A stretch of 64,000 bases of DNA from Halorussus salinus (GCF_004765815.2 NZ_SBIS02000007.1:620001-684000), one strand, 5' to 3'; positions 53,913 through 62,289 are shown, counted from the first letter of the stretch. The notes: generated from the letters alone by a model not told the origin. Program-made: numbers and translations.

Positions 53913-54040
53913 GTGGACAACGAAGGGGGTCGGTAACGAAGGGAGTCGGCAATGAAGCGGGTCGGCAGTGAAGCGAGTCGGTAATAAATCAAGTCGATAA
54001 TAAAGCGAGTCGGTAATGAATCGAGTCTACAACGAGAGTT
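53913..54040 (+). repeat. 16-bp tandem repeat, about 8 copies, in oriC
   Basis: Units such as GTCGGTAATGAATCGA start at 53913, 53929, 53945, 53961, 53977, 53993, 54009 and 54025. Each has GTCGR(T/C)AR(T/C)(G/A)AA.C-type text; the AT content rises along the array. Confidence 0.85.
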
Positions 54041-54135
54041 GTCGGAGAAGGGAGGAAATGACGAGAATCCTCGAGGAGACACAATCAGCCCGGAACTACG
54101 ACCGGACCAGTGAGAGTGTAGCTACCTTTCCGGCG

Positions 54136-54156
54136 TTCGACCGGAAATGAAGGGGT
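54136..54156 (+). promoter_or_regulatory. ORB E (degenerate)
   Basis: TTCGACCGGAAATGAAGGGG resembles the box with substitutions and sits between the 16-bp and 23-bp arrays. Confidence 0.5.
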
Positions 54157-54266
54157 AGGGGAGGGCCGACCCGATACTCGGACGACCTCGCCGCCTTTTG
54201 CTTCGCGTTTCGACTGTAGCCACCCTTCGTGACCGCGATTTCCGGGTTCGGTTGGGTTCGTCTTCC

Positions 54267-54404
54267 ATTCTCGGTCGAGTTCACCCCCGATTCTCGGTCG
54301 AGTTCACCCCCGATTCTCGGTCGAGTTCACCCCCGATTCTCGGTCGAGTTCACCCCCGATTCTCATCCGAGTTTATTCCCGATTCTTGGTCGAATACCTC
54401 CTCG
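54267..54404 (+). repeat. 23-bp tandem repeat, 4 perfect + 2 degenerate copies, in oriC
   Basis: The perfect unit begins ATTCTCGGTCGAGTTCACCC (first 20 of 23 bases) at 54267, 54290, 54313 and 54336; two diverged copies start at 54359 and 54382. No spacers, so not CRISPR. Confidence 0.93.
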
Positions 54405-54460
54405 CTGCTCCGTCGTTTCGACCGGCACCTCGTTCGTCGTGACACCGGTTCGACCGACGC

Positions 54461-54480
54461 TACACCCGAAACGAGGGGGT
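54461..54480 (+). promoter_or_regulatory. ORB F (degenerate)
   Basis: TACACCCGAAACGAGGGGGT keeps the CGAAACGA core and the G-string. Confidence 0.6.
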
Positions 54481-54594
54481 TACTCGGCGGGAAATCACAC
54501 CCTGAAAACGGATTCACGGCTCGTTTTACCGGCCGGAATCGTCGTCTCTGGCTTCTCTATCGACCGTTTCCCTGAACTGAAACGAAAGAAGAAA

Positions 54595-54606
54595 GAGTTT
54601 AATACC
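54595..54606 (+). promoter_or_regulatory. TATA box of orc1
   Basis: GAGTTTAATACC gives a transcription start near 54630 and a leader of about 118 nt that contains ORB G, so Orc1 binding there could control its own gene. Confidence 0.45.
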
Positions 54607-54718
54607 CTGCTGGACCTTTAGTTCTCCTGCATCAACTGGACGCGCTCGCAACTTCTCGACCTCGGTATCCCGGCGCTCCCCGCCGGTTTCGCCGAAATCC
54701 GCTCTCGCGTCGCGCGTC

Positions 54719-54740
54719 TTCCACCTGAAACGAAGGGGTC
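54719..54740 (+). promoter_or_regulatory. ORB G, ten bases before orc1
   Basis: TTCCACCTGAAACGAAGGGG is a full-match box ending nine bases before the orc1 ATG. Confidence 0.88.
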
Positions 54741-54749
54741 GGCACGAGT

Positions 54750-56240
54750 ATGTCAGACGAAAACAGCCAACCGACGGACGACGCGGTCGACGTGAGCCCC
54801 GACCGGAGCTTCGACAACGTCGATTTAGACGACGTGGTCTTCGAAGACGAGGGCGACGACCAAGGGCTCTTCGACGACCTGTTGTCCGGCGAACCGATAT
54901 TCGAGAACAAGGAGGTCCTCCGGCCGTCGTACACTCCACACGAGCTTCCCCACCGGAAGGACCAAATCAACAACATGGCGACCATTCTGGTCGCCGCACT
55001 CCGTGGAGAGACGCCCTCGAACATCCTGATATACGGCAAGACCGGGACTGGCAAGACCGCCAGCGCGAAGTTCGTGAGCAAGGAGTTGGAGAGTACCTCC
55101 CAGAAATACGACGTGCCCTGCAACGTCGAGTACATCAACTGCGAGGTCACCGACACCCAGTACCGCGTCCTCGCGCAGCTCGCCAACAAGTTCATCGAGA
55201 GCAACCGCGAGTGGGTATCGAACCGCGTCGAGGAGCTAGACGCGCTCCGCGAGGAGGCCGCCGCCGACCCCACTCGCCTCGCCGACACCGACTTCGACTC
55301 GCCCGAGGAGGTAGACGCGCGTATCGAGGAGCTAGAGGACGACCGCGAGGAGATGGAGTCGGTCCCCATGACCGGGTGGCCGACCGACCGCGTGTACAAC
55401 ACGTTCTTCGAGGCCGTCGATTACGAGGAGCGCGTGGTCGTCATCATGCTGGACGAAATCGACAAGTTGGTCGAGAAGTCGGGCGACGACACCCTCTACA
55501 ACCTCTCGCGGATGAACTCCGAGTTGGAGAACTCGCGGGTCTCCATCATCGGCATTTCGAACGACCTGAAGTTCACCGACTTCCTCGACCCGCGCGTGAA
55601 ATCCTCGTTGGGAGAGGAAGAAATCGTCTTCCCGCCCTACGACGCCAACCAGTTGCGCGACATCCTCCAGCACCGCGCGGAGGTCGCGTTCAAGGCCGAC
55701 GCGCTGTCGGACGACGTGATTCCGCTCTGCGCCGCCTTCGCCGCGCAGGAACACGGCGACGCCCGGCGCGCGCTGGACCTCCTGCGGACCGCGGGCGAAC
55801 TCGCCGAGCGCGACCAAGCCGAGGGCGTCAACGAGAAGCACGTCCGGAAAGCGCAGGAGAAGATAGAACTCGACCGCGTGGTCGAAGTCGTCCGCACCCT
55901 GCCTACCCAGTCGAAACTCGTCCTGTTCTCCATCATCTCGCTGGAGAAGAACGGCGTCCACAACGTCAACACCGGCGAGGTGTACAACATCTACAAGCGC
56001 CTCTGCGAGGAGATAGATGCCGACGTACTCACGCAACGCCGCGTCACCGACCTCATCAGCGAACTCGACATGCTCGGCATCGTCAACGCGGTGGTCGTCA
56101 GCAAGGGCCGCTACGGTCGCACGAAGGAGATCAGCCTCTCGGTGCCCATCGACGAGACCGAGGCGGTCCTGATGTCCGACTCCCGACTCGGCGACATCGA
56201 GAGCGTCCAGCCGTTCGTGCAGGCGCGCTTCGACAACTGA
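54750..56240 (+). CDS. orc1: Orc1/Cdc6 replication initiator
   Basis: AAA+ initiator of 496 residues that binds the adjacent ORBs and loads MCM. After an acidic N-terminus (residues 1-55), Walker A GKTGTGKT (96-103), Walker B VIMLDEID, sensor 1 GISNDLKF and the Arg finger region DPRVKSSLGEEE are visible; sensor 2 is near EHGDARRALDLL. A helical Glu-rich insert (about residues 150-210) is typical of haloarchaeal Orc1. The C-terminal winged helix (QRRVTDLISELDMLGIVNAVVVSKGRYGRTKEI) binds the box. It is at the classical orc1 location next to its origin. Confidence 0.97.
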   Translation: MSDENSQPTDDAVDVSPDRSFDNVDLDDVVFEDEGDDQGLFDDLLSGEPIFENKEVLRPSYTPHELPHRKDQINNMATILVAALRGETPSNILIYGKTGTGKTASAKFVSKELESTSQKYDVPCNVEYINCEVTDTQYRVLAQLANKFIESNREWVSNRVEELDALREEAAADPTRLADTDFDSPEEVDARIEELEDDREEMESVPMTGWPTDRVYNTFFEAVDYEERVVVIMLDEIDKLVEKSGDDTLYNLSRMNSELENSRVSIIGISNDLKFTDFLDPRVKSSLGEEEIVFPPYDANQLRDILQHRAEVAFKADALSDDVIPLCAAFAAQEHGDARRALDLLRTAGELAERDQAEGVNEKHVRKAQEKIELDRVVEVVRTLPTQSKLVLFSIISLEKNGVHNVNTGEVYNIYKRLCEEIDADVLTQRRVTDLISELDMLGIVNAVVVSKGRYGRTKEISLSVPIDETEAVLMSDSRLGDIESVQPFVQARFDN

Positions 56241-56328
56241 CCCGATTCGACCGCCCCGAAAGCTCGTCGCTCAGTGCTTCGAGAAGTCCGAAGAAGATAC
56301 GAAGAACAACCGCGACGCTTTCCGGGAG

Positions 56329-57195
56329 TTACGCGGCTCCAGCGAGCGGCGTCGAACCGACGGACAGGGGCGTCGTGCCCGACAAGAGGTTGCTCGTCCC
56401 CGGCGAGAGATACGCCGCGCCGGAGAACTTCAGTCGGACCCACCCGAGCCACGGGATGCGGAGTTCGGCCGTGCCGCGAATCCAACTGGGCTTCACGGGG
56501 TCGCTTATCTCCATCCCGTTCGCTTGGTCGTAGTAAGGGTTGGCGTCGCCCTTGGTGATGAACCCGGCGTTCGGGGCGGGACAGTTGGTCAGTTGCTCGC
56601 AGTTCTCGACCTGAACGTACTCTTGGTCGGCTTTGTCGTACCAGTTTTCTCCCTCCTCCACCCAGAATCTGGCGCGATGGATGATGGGCGTGGCGTACTC
56701 GCTCCCGTCGGGTTTGTAGACGACCACGTCGCCGTAGTCGTTGAACGTCCTGTATCCGGCCTCTTCCCCGGCTTGATAGCCGACGACCCCGGTGCCCTGC
56801 TGGGCGGCCGCGGGCGCGAGACGACCCTCCTCCATGATAAAGACGAGGTCCCCTTTCTCCATGTGGGGTTCCATGCTCCCGCTCTCGATGGCGACCATCG
56901 GCGGCCAGACGCCGCTGACGGCGAACAGCAGGAGTCCGATAGCTACCACGATTCCGGCGCTACTCAACACCTCGCGGACGAACACCACCACCTCGTTGTC
57001 GCTGCTGCGGAACCGACGGACGAGCGCGAGCGGGCCGGTTCCCTCCTCGCGCTCGCCGCCGTCTGACCGGGCCTCGCGCTCGGCCCGCGAGCGGTCGGTC
57101 CCCGCCGCGTCGTCGGACCGCCCGCCGGACGAGGAGTCCCGGCCGTCGGTCCGGCCCTCCTCGTCGGAAGAGTGGTCGTCTCGGGAAGAACTCAT
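56329..57195 (-). CDS. Signal peptidase I (archaeal Sec11 type)
   Basis: Membrane protease of 288 residues removing Sec signal peptides. A cytoplasmic acidic tail (residues 1-65) and one span (SAGIVVAIGLLLFAVSGVWPP) precede the catalytic Ser in ESGSMEPHMEKGDLVF, the His (replacing bacterial Lys) in PIIHRARFWV, and the Asp in TKGDANPYYDQ. The C-terminus has another hydrophobic segment with WLGWVRLKFSG. ATG at 57195 chosen over GTG 57204. Convergent with orc1. Confidence 0.92.
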   Translation of the reverse strand: MSSSRDDHSSDEEGRTDGRDSSSGGRSDDAAGTDRSRAEREARSDGGEREEGTGPLALVRRFRSSDNEVVVFVREVLSSAGIVVAIGLLLFAVSGVWPPMVAIESGSMEPHMEKGDLVFIMEEGRLAPAAAQQGTGVVGYQAGEEAGYRTFNDYGDVVVYKPDGSEYATPIIHRARFWVEEGENWYDKADQEYVQVENCEQLTNCPAPNAGFITKGDANPYYDQANGMEISDPVKPSWIRGTAELRIPWLGWVRLKFSGAAYLSPGTSNLLSGTTPLSVGSTPLAGAA

Positions 57196-57428
57196 CGAAC
57201 CCACCTTACCGTTCCGAGGTTGTCAATTTTCCGGGTCGGGCCGCGGCACGACCGCGTCGGGACGGCGACGGTCTCGAACTCCTCTACCAGTGTATCGGAA
57301 GACAAAACCATTCGGTACCGCGGTGATAGATAGCTCCTCGATTCGTCTCCAATCGAAACGACTCCCTCGGGGCGGACGACTGGCCGCGTCCGAGGCGACG
57401 AGCCATCGAACCCATGACACTCATTGTC

Positions 57429-57484
57429 GCACCGTGCCATGTCGCCCGTTGCCGCACCGTGGCACGCTCCGCTATCCTTTTGAC
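57429..57484 (+). promoter_or_regulatory. polD1 promoter with a 25-bp spaced direct repeat
   Basis: GCACCGTG occurs at 57429-57436 and 57454-57461; the same DNA contains an inverted GTGCCA (57434-57439)/TGGCAC (57460-57465). A TATA-like CTATCCTTTTGAC at 57472-57484 is about 28 bases before the GTG start. Upstream repeats suggest a regulator site. Confidence 0.45.
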
Positions 57485-57506
57485 GAACCCCTTCATTCGA
57501 GTGAAC

Positions 57507-59132
57507 GTGCCGCTGGAGACGCCCGCTCGTATCGTCAGCGAACTCACCAGTCGCGGGTACAACGCCGACCGCGAGGCCGTGACGCTCCTCGCGGGGGCCG
57601 ACGACCCGAACGCCGCGCTCGCCGCGGCCGTCGAGCGCGCTCCCGACGACGCGCTGAAACTCTCGGCGGACCACGTCGAGACGGTCCTCGCGGAGTTCGA
57701 ACGGGCCGACACCTCTGTTTCGGATGGAAACGAAACTGCGAATAATACTGCGGAGGAGTCGAGCCCTCCACGAGAAACAAAGGGGGTCGGCGGAAACGGA
57801 AACACCGGCGACGCGACGGACGGTGACCGAATCACGGAAGCGAACGACGACGCTGGCGAGAGCGTCACCGAGGTCTCGCGGCCCGACGAGTCGGTCCGGG
57901 ACCCCGACTTCGACGCGCGGTCGCTGGAAATCGACGGCGACGTGACCGGCGAGAGTACCGGGACCGGCGAGTACGACGACTTCGTGTCGGTGTTCCGCGA
58001 CCGGTTCAAGCGCCTCAGCAAGCAGTTGCGCTCGCGGATCAACGCGCGGCCGACCACCGCGGTCCAGAAGATGCCCGGCGGCGGCGAGACCGCCATCGTC
58101 GGGATGGTCAGCGACATCCGTTCGACCGCGAGCGGCCACTGGCTCGTCGAGTTGGAGGATACGAGCGGGACCTACCCGTGTCTCGTGATGAAAGACCGCG
58201 AGTTCGCCGACGCGGTGGACGAACTCCTCCACGACGAAGTCATCGCGGTCGAGGGCACCCTCTCGGACGACAACGACGACGGCGACGGGATTCTCTTCGT
58301 GGACGACCTCTACTTCCCGGACGTGCCCCGGACGTATCAGCCCTCGACCGCAGACCGCCACGTACAGGCCGCGCTCATCAGCGACGTTCACGTCGGGAGC
58401 CAAGAGTTCATGGCCGACGCGTGGTCGCGCTTCGCCGACTGGCTCCACACCGAGGAGGCCGAACACGTCGAGTACCTGCTGGTCGCGGGCGACATGGTGG
58501 AGGGCGTCGGCGTCTACCCGAATCAGGACGACGAGCTAGACATCGTGGACATCTACGACCAGTACGAGCAGTTCTCGGAGTACCTGAAGGAGGTGCCCGG
58601 CGACCTCGAAATCCTGATGATTCCGGGTAACCACGACGCGGTTCGACTCGCCGAACCGCAACCGGGCTTCGACGAGGAGCTACGCGACATCATGTCGGTT
58701 CACGACGCCCAAATTTCGGGCAACCCCTCGACGGTCACGGTGGAGGGCGTGGACATCCTGATGTACCACGGCGTCTCGCTGGACGAGGTCATCGCCGAAC
58801 TCCCCGACGACAAGGCCAGCTACGACGACCCCCACAAGGCGATGTACCAACTGCTCAAGAAGCGCCACGTCGCGCCCCAGTTCGGCGGGCAGACTCGTCT
58901 CGCGCCCGAGGAGAAAGATTACCTCGTGATGGACTCGGTGCCGGACGTGTTCCACACCGGCCACGTCCACAAGCTCGGGTGGGGCAAGTACCACAACGTC
59001 CTCGCGGTCAACTCCGGCTGTTGGCAGGAACAGACCGCCTTCCAGAAGTCGGTGAACATCGACCCGGACGCCGGATTCGCGCCCATCCTCGATCTGGACA
59101 CGCTGGACATGACCGTCCGGCAGTTCAGCTAA
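57507..59132 (+). CDS. polD1: DNA polymerase II (PolD) small subunit DP1
   Basis: Exonuclease subunit of polymerase D, 541 residues. An N-terminal domain (PLETPARIVSELTSRGYNADREAVTLLA) joins through an acidic linker (residues 70-160) to the OB fold (GMVSDIRSTASGHWLVELED) and the Mre11-like phosphoesterase: LISDVHVGSQEF, LVAGDMVEGVG, MIPGNHDAVR, MYHGVSLDE and HTGHVHKLGWG, with the metal ligands. GTG start as in other haloarchaea. The linker contains an ORB-like sequence (57767-57788). Its partner DP2 gene is 36 kb away on the other side of the origin. Confidence 0.96.
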   Translation: MPLETPARIVSELTSRGYNADREAVTLLAGADDPNAALAAAVERAPDDALKLSADHVETVLAEFERADTSVSDGNETANNTAEESSPPRETKGVGGNGNTGDATDGDRITEANDDAGESVTEVSRPDESVRDPDFDARSLEIDGDVTGESTGTGEYDDFVSVFRDRFKRLSKQLRSRINARPTTAVQKMPGGGETAIVGMVSDIRSTASGHWLVELEDTSGTYPCLVMKDREFADAVDELLHDEVIAVEGTLSDDNDDGDGILFVDDLYFPDVPRTYQPSTADRHVQAALISDVHVGSQEFMADAWSRFADWLHTEEAEHVEYLLVAGDMVEGVGVYPNQDDELDIVDIYDQYEQFSEYLKEVPGDLEILMIPGNHDAVRLAEPQPGFDEELRDIMSVHDAQISGNPSTVTVEGVDILMYHGVSLDEVIAELPDDKASYDDPHKAMYQLLKKRHVAPQFGGQTRLAPEEKDYLVMDSVPDVFHTGHVHKLGWGKYHNVLAVNSGCWQEQTAFQKSVNIDPDAGFAPILDLDTLDMTVRQFS

Positions 59133-59178
59133 GTGTGTCTCCTCGACTCCCCGCTTTTTGGACGCATCCTGTTCGCTG

Positions 59179-59200
59179 TTCCACCTGAAACAGGGGGGTT
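59179..59200 (+). promoter_or_regulatory. ORB-like element after polD1
   Basis: TTCCACCTGAAACAGGGGGG keeps TTCCACCTGAAAC and the G-string. It lies in the intergenic DNA between convergent genes 4.4 kb right of orc1. Confidence 0.7.
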
Positions 59201-59234
59201 CGGGAATCCAAAACGCCGAACTCGAAACGCCGGT

Positions 59235-59726
59235 TCAGCGCGGCGTCGAGTCGGCGCGTCCCGACGGTTCGAGTCGGTATTCGAGCGTCTGGCCGCCCTC
59301 GAACCGCGGACCGGTCCCGGCCCGCCGGAACCCCGCGGCTTCGACTACCTCCTTGGTCTCGGTCTCGCCCTCGGGGACTAGCGCCTCAACGGCCATCCCC
59401 TCTTTCCGGGCGAACCGAACCGGCTCTTCGAGGAGTCGCTCGCGGGCCTCGGGCGTCCCCCGGAGGTAGGTCACGCGGACGGTGCCGGGCATCGCGTCGA
59501 AGCCGACGAACCCGACGACCTCCTCGTCCGAGTCGTCGTTCCCGTCGGCCGAGTCGTCACTCGGTTCGTCGCCGCCGTCGCCGTTCGAGGGTCGTTCGTC
59601 GTTCGAGCGCCGTTCGGCCACTCGGACGGTTCGGTCGTGGACCACGTTGCGCATCACCTCGGCGGGGGCGTCGGCGAGTTCGCCGAGAACCTCCCCGTCC
59701 TCCTCGACTGCATCTCGCACGCGCAT
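59235..59726 (-). CDS. GNAT-like hypothetical protein with acidic insert
   Basis: Protein of 163 residues. MRVRDAVEEDGEVLGELADAPAEVMRNVVHDRTVRVAE and EEVVGFVGFDAMPGTVRVTYLRGTPEARERLLEEPVRFARKEGMAVEALVPEGETETKEVVEAAGFRRAGTGPRFEGGQTLEYRLEP resemble the start and end of an N-acetyltransferase domain. A 30-residue Asp/Ser/Gly-rich block (42-70) is inserted. The acetyl-CoA loop (R/Q-x-x-G-x-G/A) is not clear, so activity is unsure. Confidence 0.65.
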   Translation of the reverse strand: MRVRDAVEEDGEVLGELADAPAEVMRNVVHDRTVRVAERRSNDERPSNGDGGDEPSDDSADGNDDSDEEVVGFVGFDAMPGTVRVTYLRGTPEARERLLEEPVRFARKEGMAVEALVPEGETETKEVVEAAGFRRAGTGPRFEGGQTLEYRLEPSGRADSTPR

Positions 59727-59873
59727 TGTTCACGTATCCGTCGTCCACGAAGTTAAATCCCTTTGGAACCCTCGATTATTTTCGGGGTCGCCGGACACCG
59801 ACGACTGTACGCTTCCCCGGAGGTCGCTCACGGACGCGCAGGTCTTTTTCGCTCTCGGCACCTACCTGTGTGC

Positions 59874-60971
59874 ATGGATACCACGGACGACGCCGACCTC
59901 TGCGATTTCTGTCGGCTTCCCTGTCCGACCGACCCGGTCGTGATGGAGTGCGATTCGACAGTCTACGAGTTTTGCACCGGGGCGTGCCGGGACGCGATGG
60001 CCGAGAGCGACCGCGTGTTCACGGAGTATCACGGCTTCCGGCGCATCCGGACCGACGTGTCGGGCCTCGACAAGTTCCTCCCGCAGGGGTTCCCCCGGAA
60101 CTCGTTCGTTCTGATGGCCAACGACGAGGGCGCGCGCGACGACGCGCTCCGGGCCGAACTCGTCTGGCGGGCCTTGGAGCGCGACGAACCCGCCGCGGTC
60201 GTCACGTTCACCGAACCGCCCATCTCGGTGGTCGAGAGCTTCCTCTCGCTCGACTGGAACGTCCTACCGTATCTCGAATCCGGCCAACTCCACATCGTCG
60301 ATTGTTTCACGTACCGGATGGACGACCGGGACCGTGAGCGCATGTTCGAGCGCATGGACGAGTGGAACCGCCACATCTACGACATCACCAAGTCGGTGAC
60401 GCAGACGGTCCGGGACCCCAGTGACGTGAGCGAACTGCACAACAAGATAGACAACTGTCTGGAAGCCCTGTCGATGAGCGACTGCGGCGTCGTCGCCGTC
60501 GATTCGCTGACCGAGTTCGGCACCCTCGTCCAACCGGTGCAGGCGTACACCTTCGTCAAGGACCTCCGGGCCGACATCTGCAAGGGCCGGTTCGTCCCCA
60601 TCTTCGCTGGCGCGACGTTCACCGCCGAGGAGGGAAACTTCCCCCACGACCTCGGGTACGCCGTGGACGGCATCGTGGACATGCAGGTCAACGGGGACAT
60701 CGTGGAGGACACCCTCATCAAACGCATCCGCATTCGGAAGATGAACGGCGTGCTGGCGATTCCCGAGTGGGTCGCCTACGAGTTCACCGCCGGGAAAGGA
60801 CTGGTCACCTTCGACCCGCTCGCCGAGATGCGCGAGACCTACGAGGGCGGCGAGCGCGACGACGGCGACCCGCGGGAGTCCGACGGCGCTCAGACGACTA
60901 GCGACCCGCGAGAGGGCGAGTACGGAACCGAGAAGATGGGGCTCGGAGAACGCGCCGAGACCAACCAGTGA
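59874..60971 (+). CDS. RecA/KaiC-fold protein with N-terminal zinc knuckle and degenerate P-loop (HtlD-like)
   Basis: Protein of 365 residues. The N-terminus has a TRASH-like metal site (Cys10, Cys13, Cys17, Cys34, Cys38: LCDFCRLPCPTDP, EFCTGACRDAM). Then a RecA-superfamily core: VSGLDKFLPQGFPRNSFVLMANDEGARDD is where Walker A should be, but the G-x4-GK(T/S) is replaced by N-D-E-G-A-R-D; GVVAVDSLTEF is the Walker B strand. I recall similar haloarchaeal proteins called HTR-like/HtlD. It probably cannot hydrolyse ATP. Start at 59874. It precedes lysC by 120 bp. Confidence 0.78.
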   Translation: MDTTDDADLCDFCRLPCPTDPVVMECDSTVYEFCTGACRDAMAESDRVFTEYHGFRRIRTDVSGLDKFLPQGFPRNSFVLMANDEGARDDALRAELVWRALERDEPAAVVTFTEPPISVVESFLSLDWNVLPYLESGQLHIVDCFTYRMDDRDRERMFERMDEWNRHIYDITKSVTQTVRDPSDVSELHNKIDNCLEALSMSDCGVVAVDSLTEFGTLVQPVQAYTFVKDLRADICKGRFVPIFAGATFTAEEGNFPHDLGYAVDGIVDMQVNGDIVEDTLIKRIRIRKMNGVLAIPEWVAYEFTAGKGLVTFDPLAEMRETYEGGERDDGDPRESDGAQTTSDPREGEYGTEKMGLGERAETNQ

Positions 60972-61091
60972 CTCGACAGAACGCCCGGTGGCAAGCTTCT
61001 CAGACATGAAAGCAGTTATCTGGGTGCCAGAGTTAGCTTCCTCCATGCATCAGTCTCGCACGCGGGGGCCTACTGATTCGCGGGTGATAGT

Positions 61092-62276
61092 ATGCGAGTA
61101 GTGGCGAAGTTCGGCGGCACGAGTCTCGGCAGCGGCGACCGCATCAATCGCGCGGCCGACTCGGTGGCCGACGCCGTGGCACAGGGCCACGAAATCGCGG
61201 TCGTCGCCAGCGCGATGGGGAACACGACCGACGAACTGCTGGACGAAATCGAGTTCGAGACCGACGAGTCCGACCGCGCCGAAATCGTCAGCATGGGCGA
61301 GCGGACCAGCGTCCGGATGTTGAAGGCCGCCCTCGCGGCCCGCGGGGTCGAAGCCGTCTTCGTGGAACCCGGAAGCGAACGCTGGCCGGTATTCACGGAC
61401 GAGAACGGCGAACTCGACACCGAGCGGACGAAGGAGGCCGCAGAGAAACTCGCGGCGGAACTGGACGGCGTCGTCCCGGTCATCACCGGTTTCCTCGCGG
61501 AGGACCCGGCGGGTAACGTCACCACGCTCGGCCGCGGCGGGTCGGACACGACCGCCGTGATGCTCGGCAACTACATGACCGCCGACGAGGTGGTCATCGT
61601 GACCGACGTGGAGGGCGTCATGACCGGCGACCCCCACGTCGTGGAGGGCGCGCGGAACGTCGGGGAAATCTCGGTGGACGAACTCCGGAACCTCTCGTTC
61701 CGCGGGGCCGAGGTCGTCGCACCCAGCGCGCTCTCGTACAAAGACGAGAGCCTGAACGTCCGCGTCGTCCACTACCAGCACGGCGACCTGCTGGCTGGCG
61801 GCACCGACATCATCGGCGAGTTCGAGAGCCTCATCGACATGCGCGAGGAGCCGCTGGCCTGCCTCACGGTCGCGGGCCGGGCCATCCGGAACCGGCCGGG
61901 AATCCTACAAGACCTCTCGACCGCGCTCGGCGACAGCGACATCAACGTGGACGCGGTGGCCAGCGGGATGGACTCGGTGACGTTCTACGTAGACGAGACG
62001 GTCGCCGAGCGCGCGGAAAACATCCTTCACCGCGAGGTCATCGACGAGGAGTCTCTGTCCAGCGTCACGGTGGACGACGACGTGGCGGTCGTCCGCGTGA
62101 TGGGCGGCGAACTCCCCAACCAACCGGGCGTCATCCGGAACCTCGTCAACCCCATCGCGGACGCCCACATCAACATCCACGACCTCATCACCAGCGCGAC
62201 CAGCGTCGCCGTGTTCGTGGACTGGTCGGACCGCGAGGAGACCCTGAACATCATCCAAGACGAGTTCAGTAACTGA
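61092..62276 (+). CDS. lysC: Aspartate kinase
   Basis: First enzyme of the Lys/Thr/Met branch, 394 residues. VAKFGGTSLGSGDRINRAA starts the kinase; MGERTSVRMLKAALAARG and VTTLGRGGSDTTAVMLG follow. Two C-terminal ACT domains (LTVAGRAIRNRPGILQDLSTALGDSDINVD; VRVMGGELPNQPGVIRNLVNPIADAHINI) give allosteric feedback. An inverted repeat ATCAGT/ACTGAT (61049-61077) lies 15 bases upstream. A hairpin plus T6 after the stop overlaps the next promoter. Confidence 0.95.
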   Translation: MRVVAKFGGTSLGSGDRINRAADSVADAVAQGHEIAVVASAMGNTTDELLDEIEFETDESDRAEIVSMGERTSVRMLKAALAARGVEAVFVEPGSERWPVFTDENGELDTERTKEAAEKLAAELDGVVPVITGFLAEDPAGNVTTLGRGGSDTTAVMLGNYMTADEVVIVTDVEGVMTGDPHVVEGARNVGEISVDELRNLSFRGAEVVAPSALSYKDESLNVRVVHYQHGDLLAGGTDIIGEFESLIDMREEPLACLTVAGRAIRNRPGILQDLSTALGDSDINVDAVASGMDSVTFYVDETVAERAENILHREVIDEESLSSVTVDDDVAVVRVMGGELPNQPGVIRNLVNPIADAHINIHDLITSATSVAVFVDWSDREETLNIIQDEFSN

Positions 62277-62289
62277 CCGTCCGCCCGGA

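Larger units (their letters stand above)
52786..54749 (+). other. Replication origin (oriC) region
   Basis: 1964 bp of non-coding DNA between divergent oapA and orc1. At least seven boxes resemble TTCCACCTGAAACGAAGGGG (the haloarchaeal ORB with its G-string). Two of them, at 53604-53624 (minus) and 53805-53824 (plus), face outwards across an AT-rich stretch at 53690-53765, the usual plan for Orc1-bound origins. Three distinct tandem arrays fill much of the rest. Frames open here are GC-rich read-through without coding character. Confidence 0.9.

Noticed and set aside
54267-54404. CRISPR array
   Set aside because: The 23-bp units are contiguous without unique spacers, and no cas gene is in the window. 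The 26-bp array at 47355-47452 is rejected for the same reason.
61006-61101. A 31-codon upstream ORF overlapping the lysC start
   Set aside because: It has no enrichment of Lys, Thr or Met codons that would suit sensing, and no TATA box at leaderless distance from its ATG.
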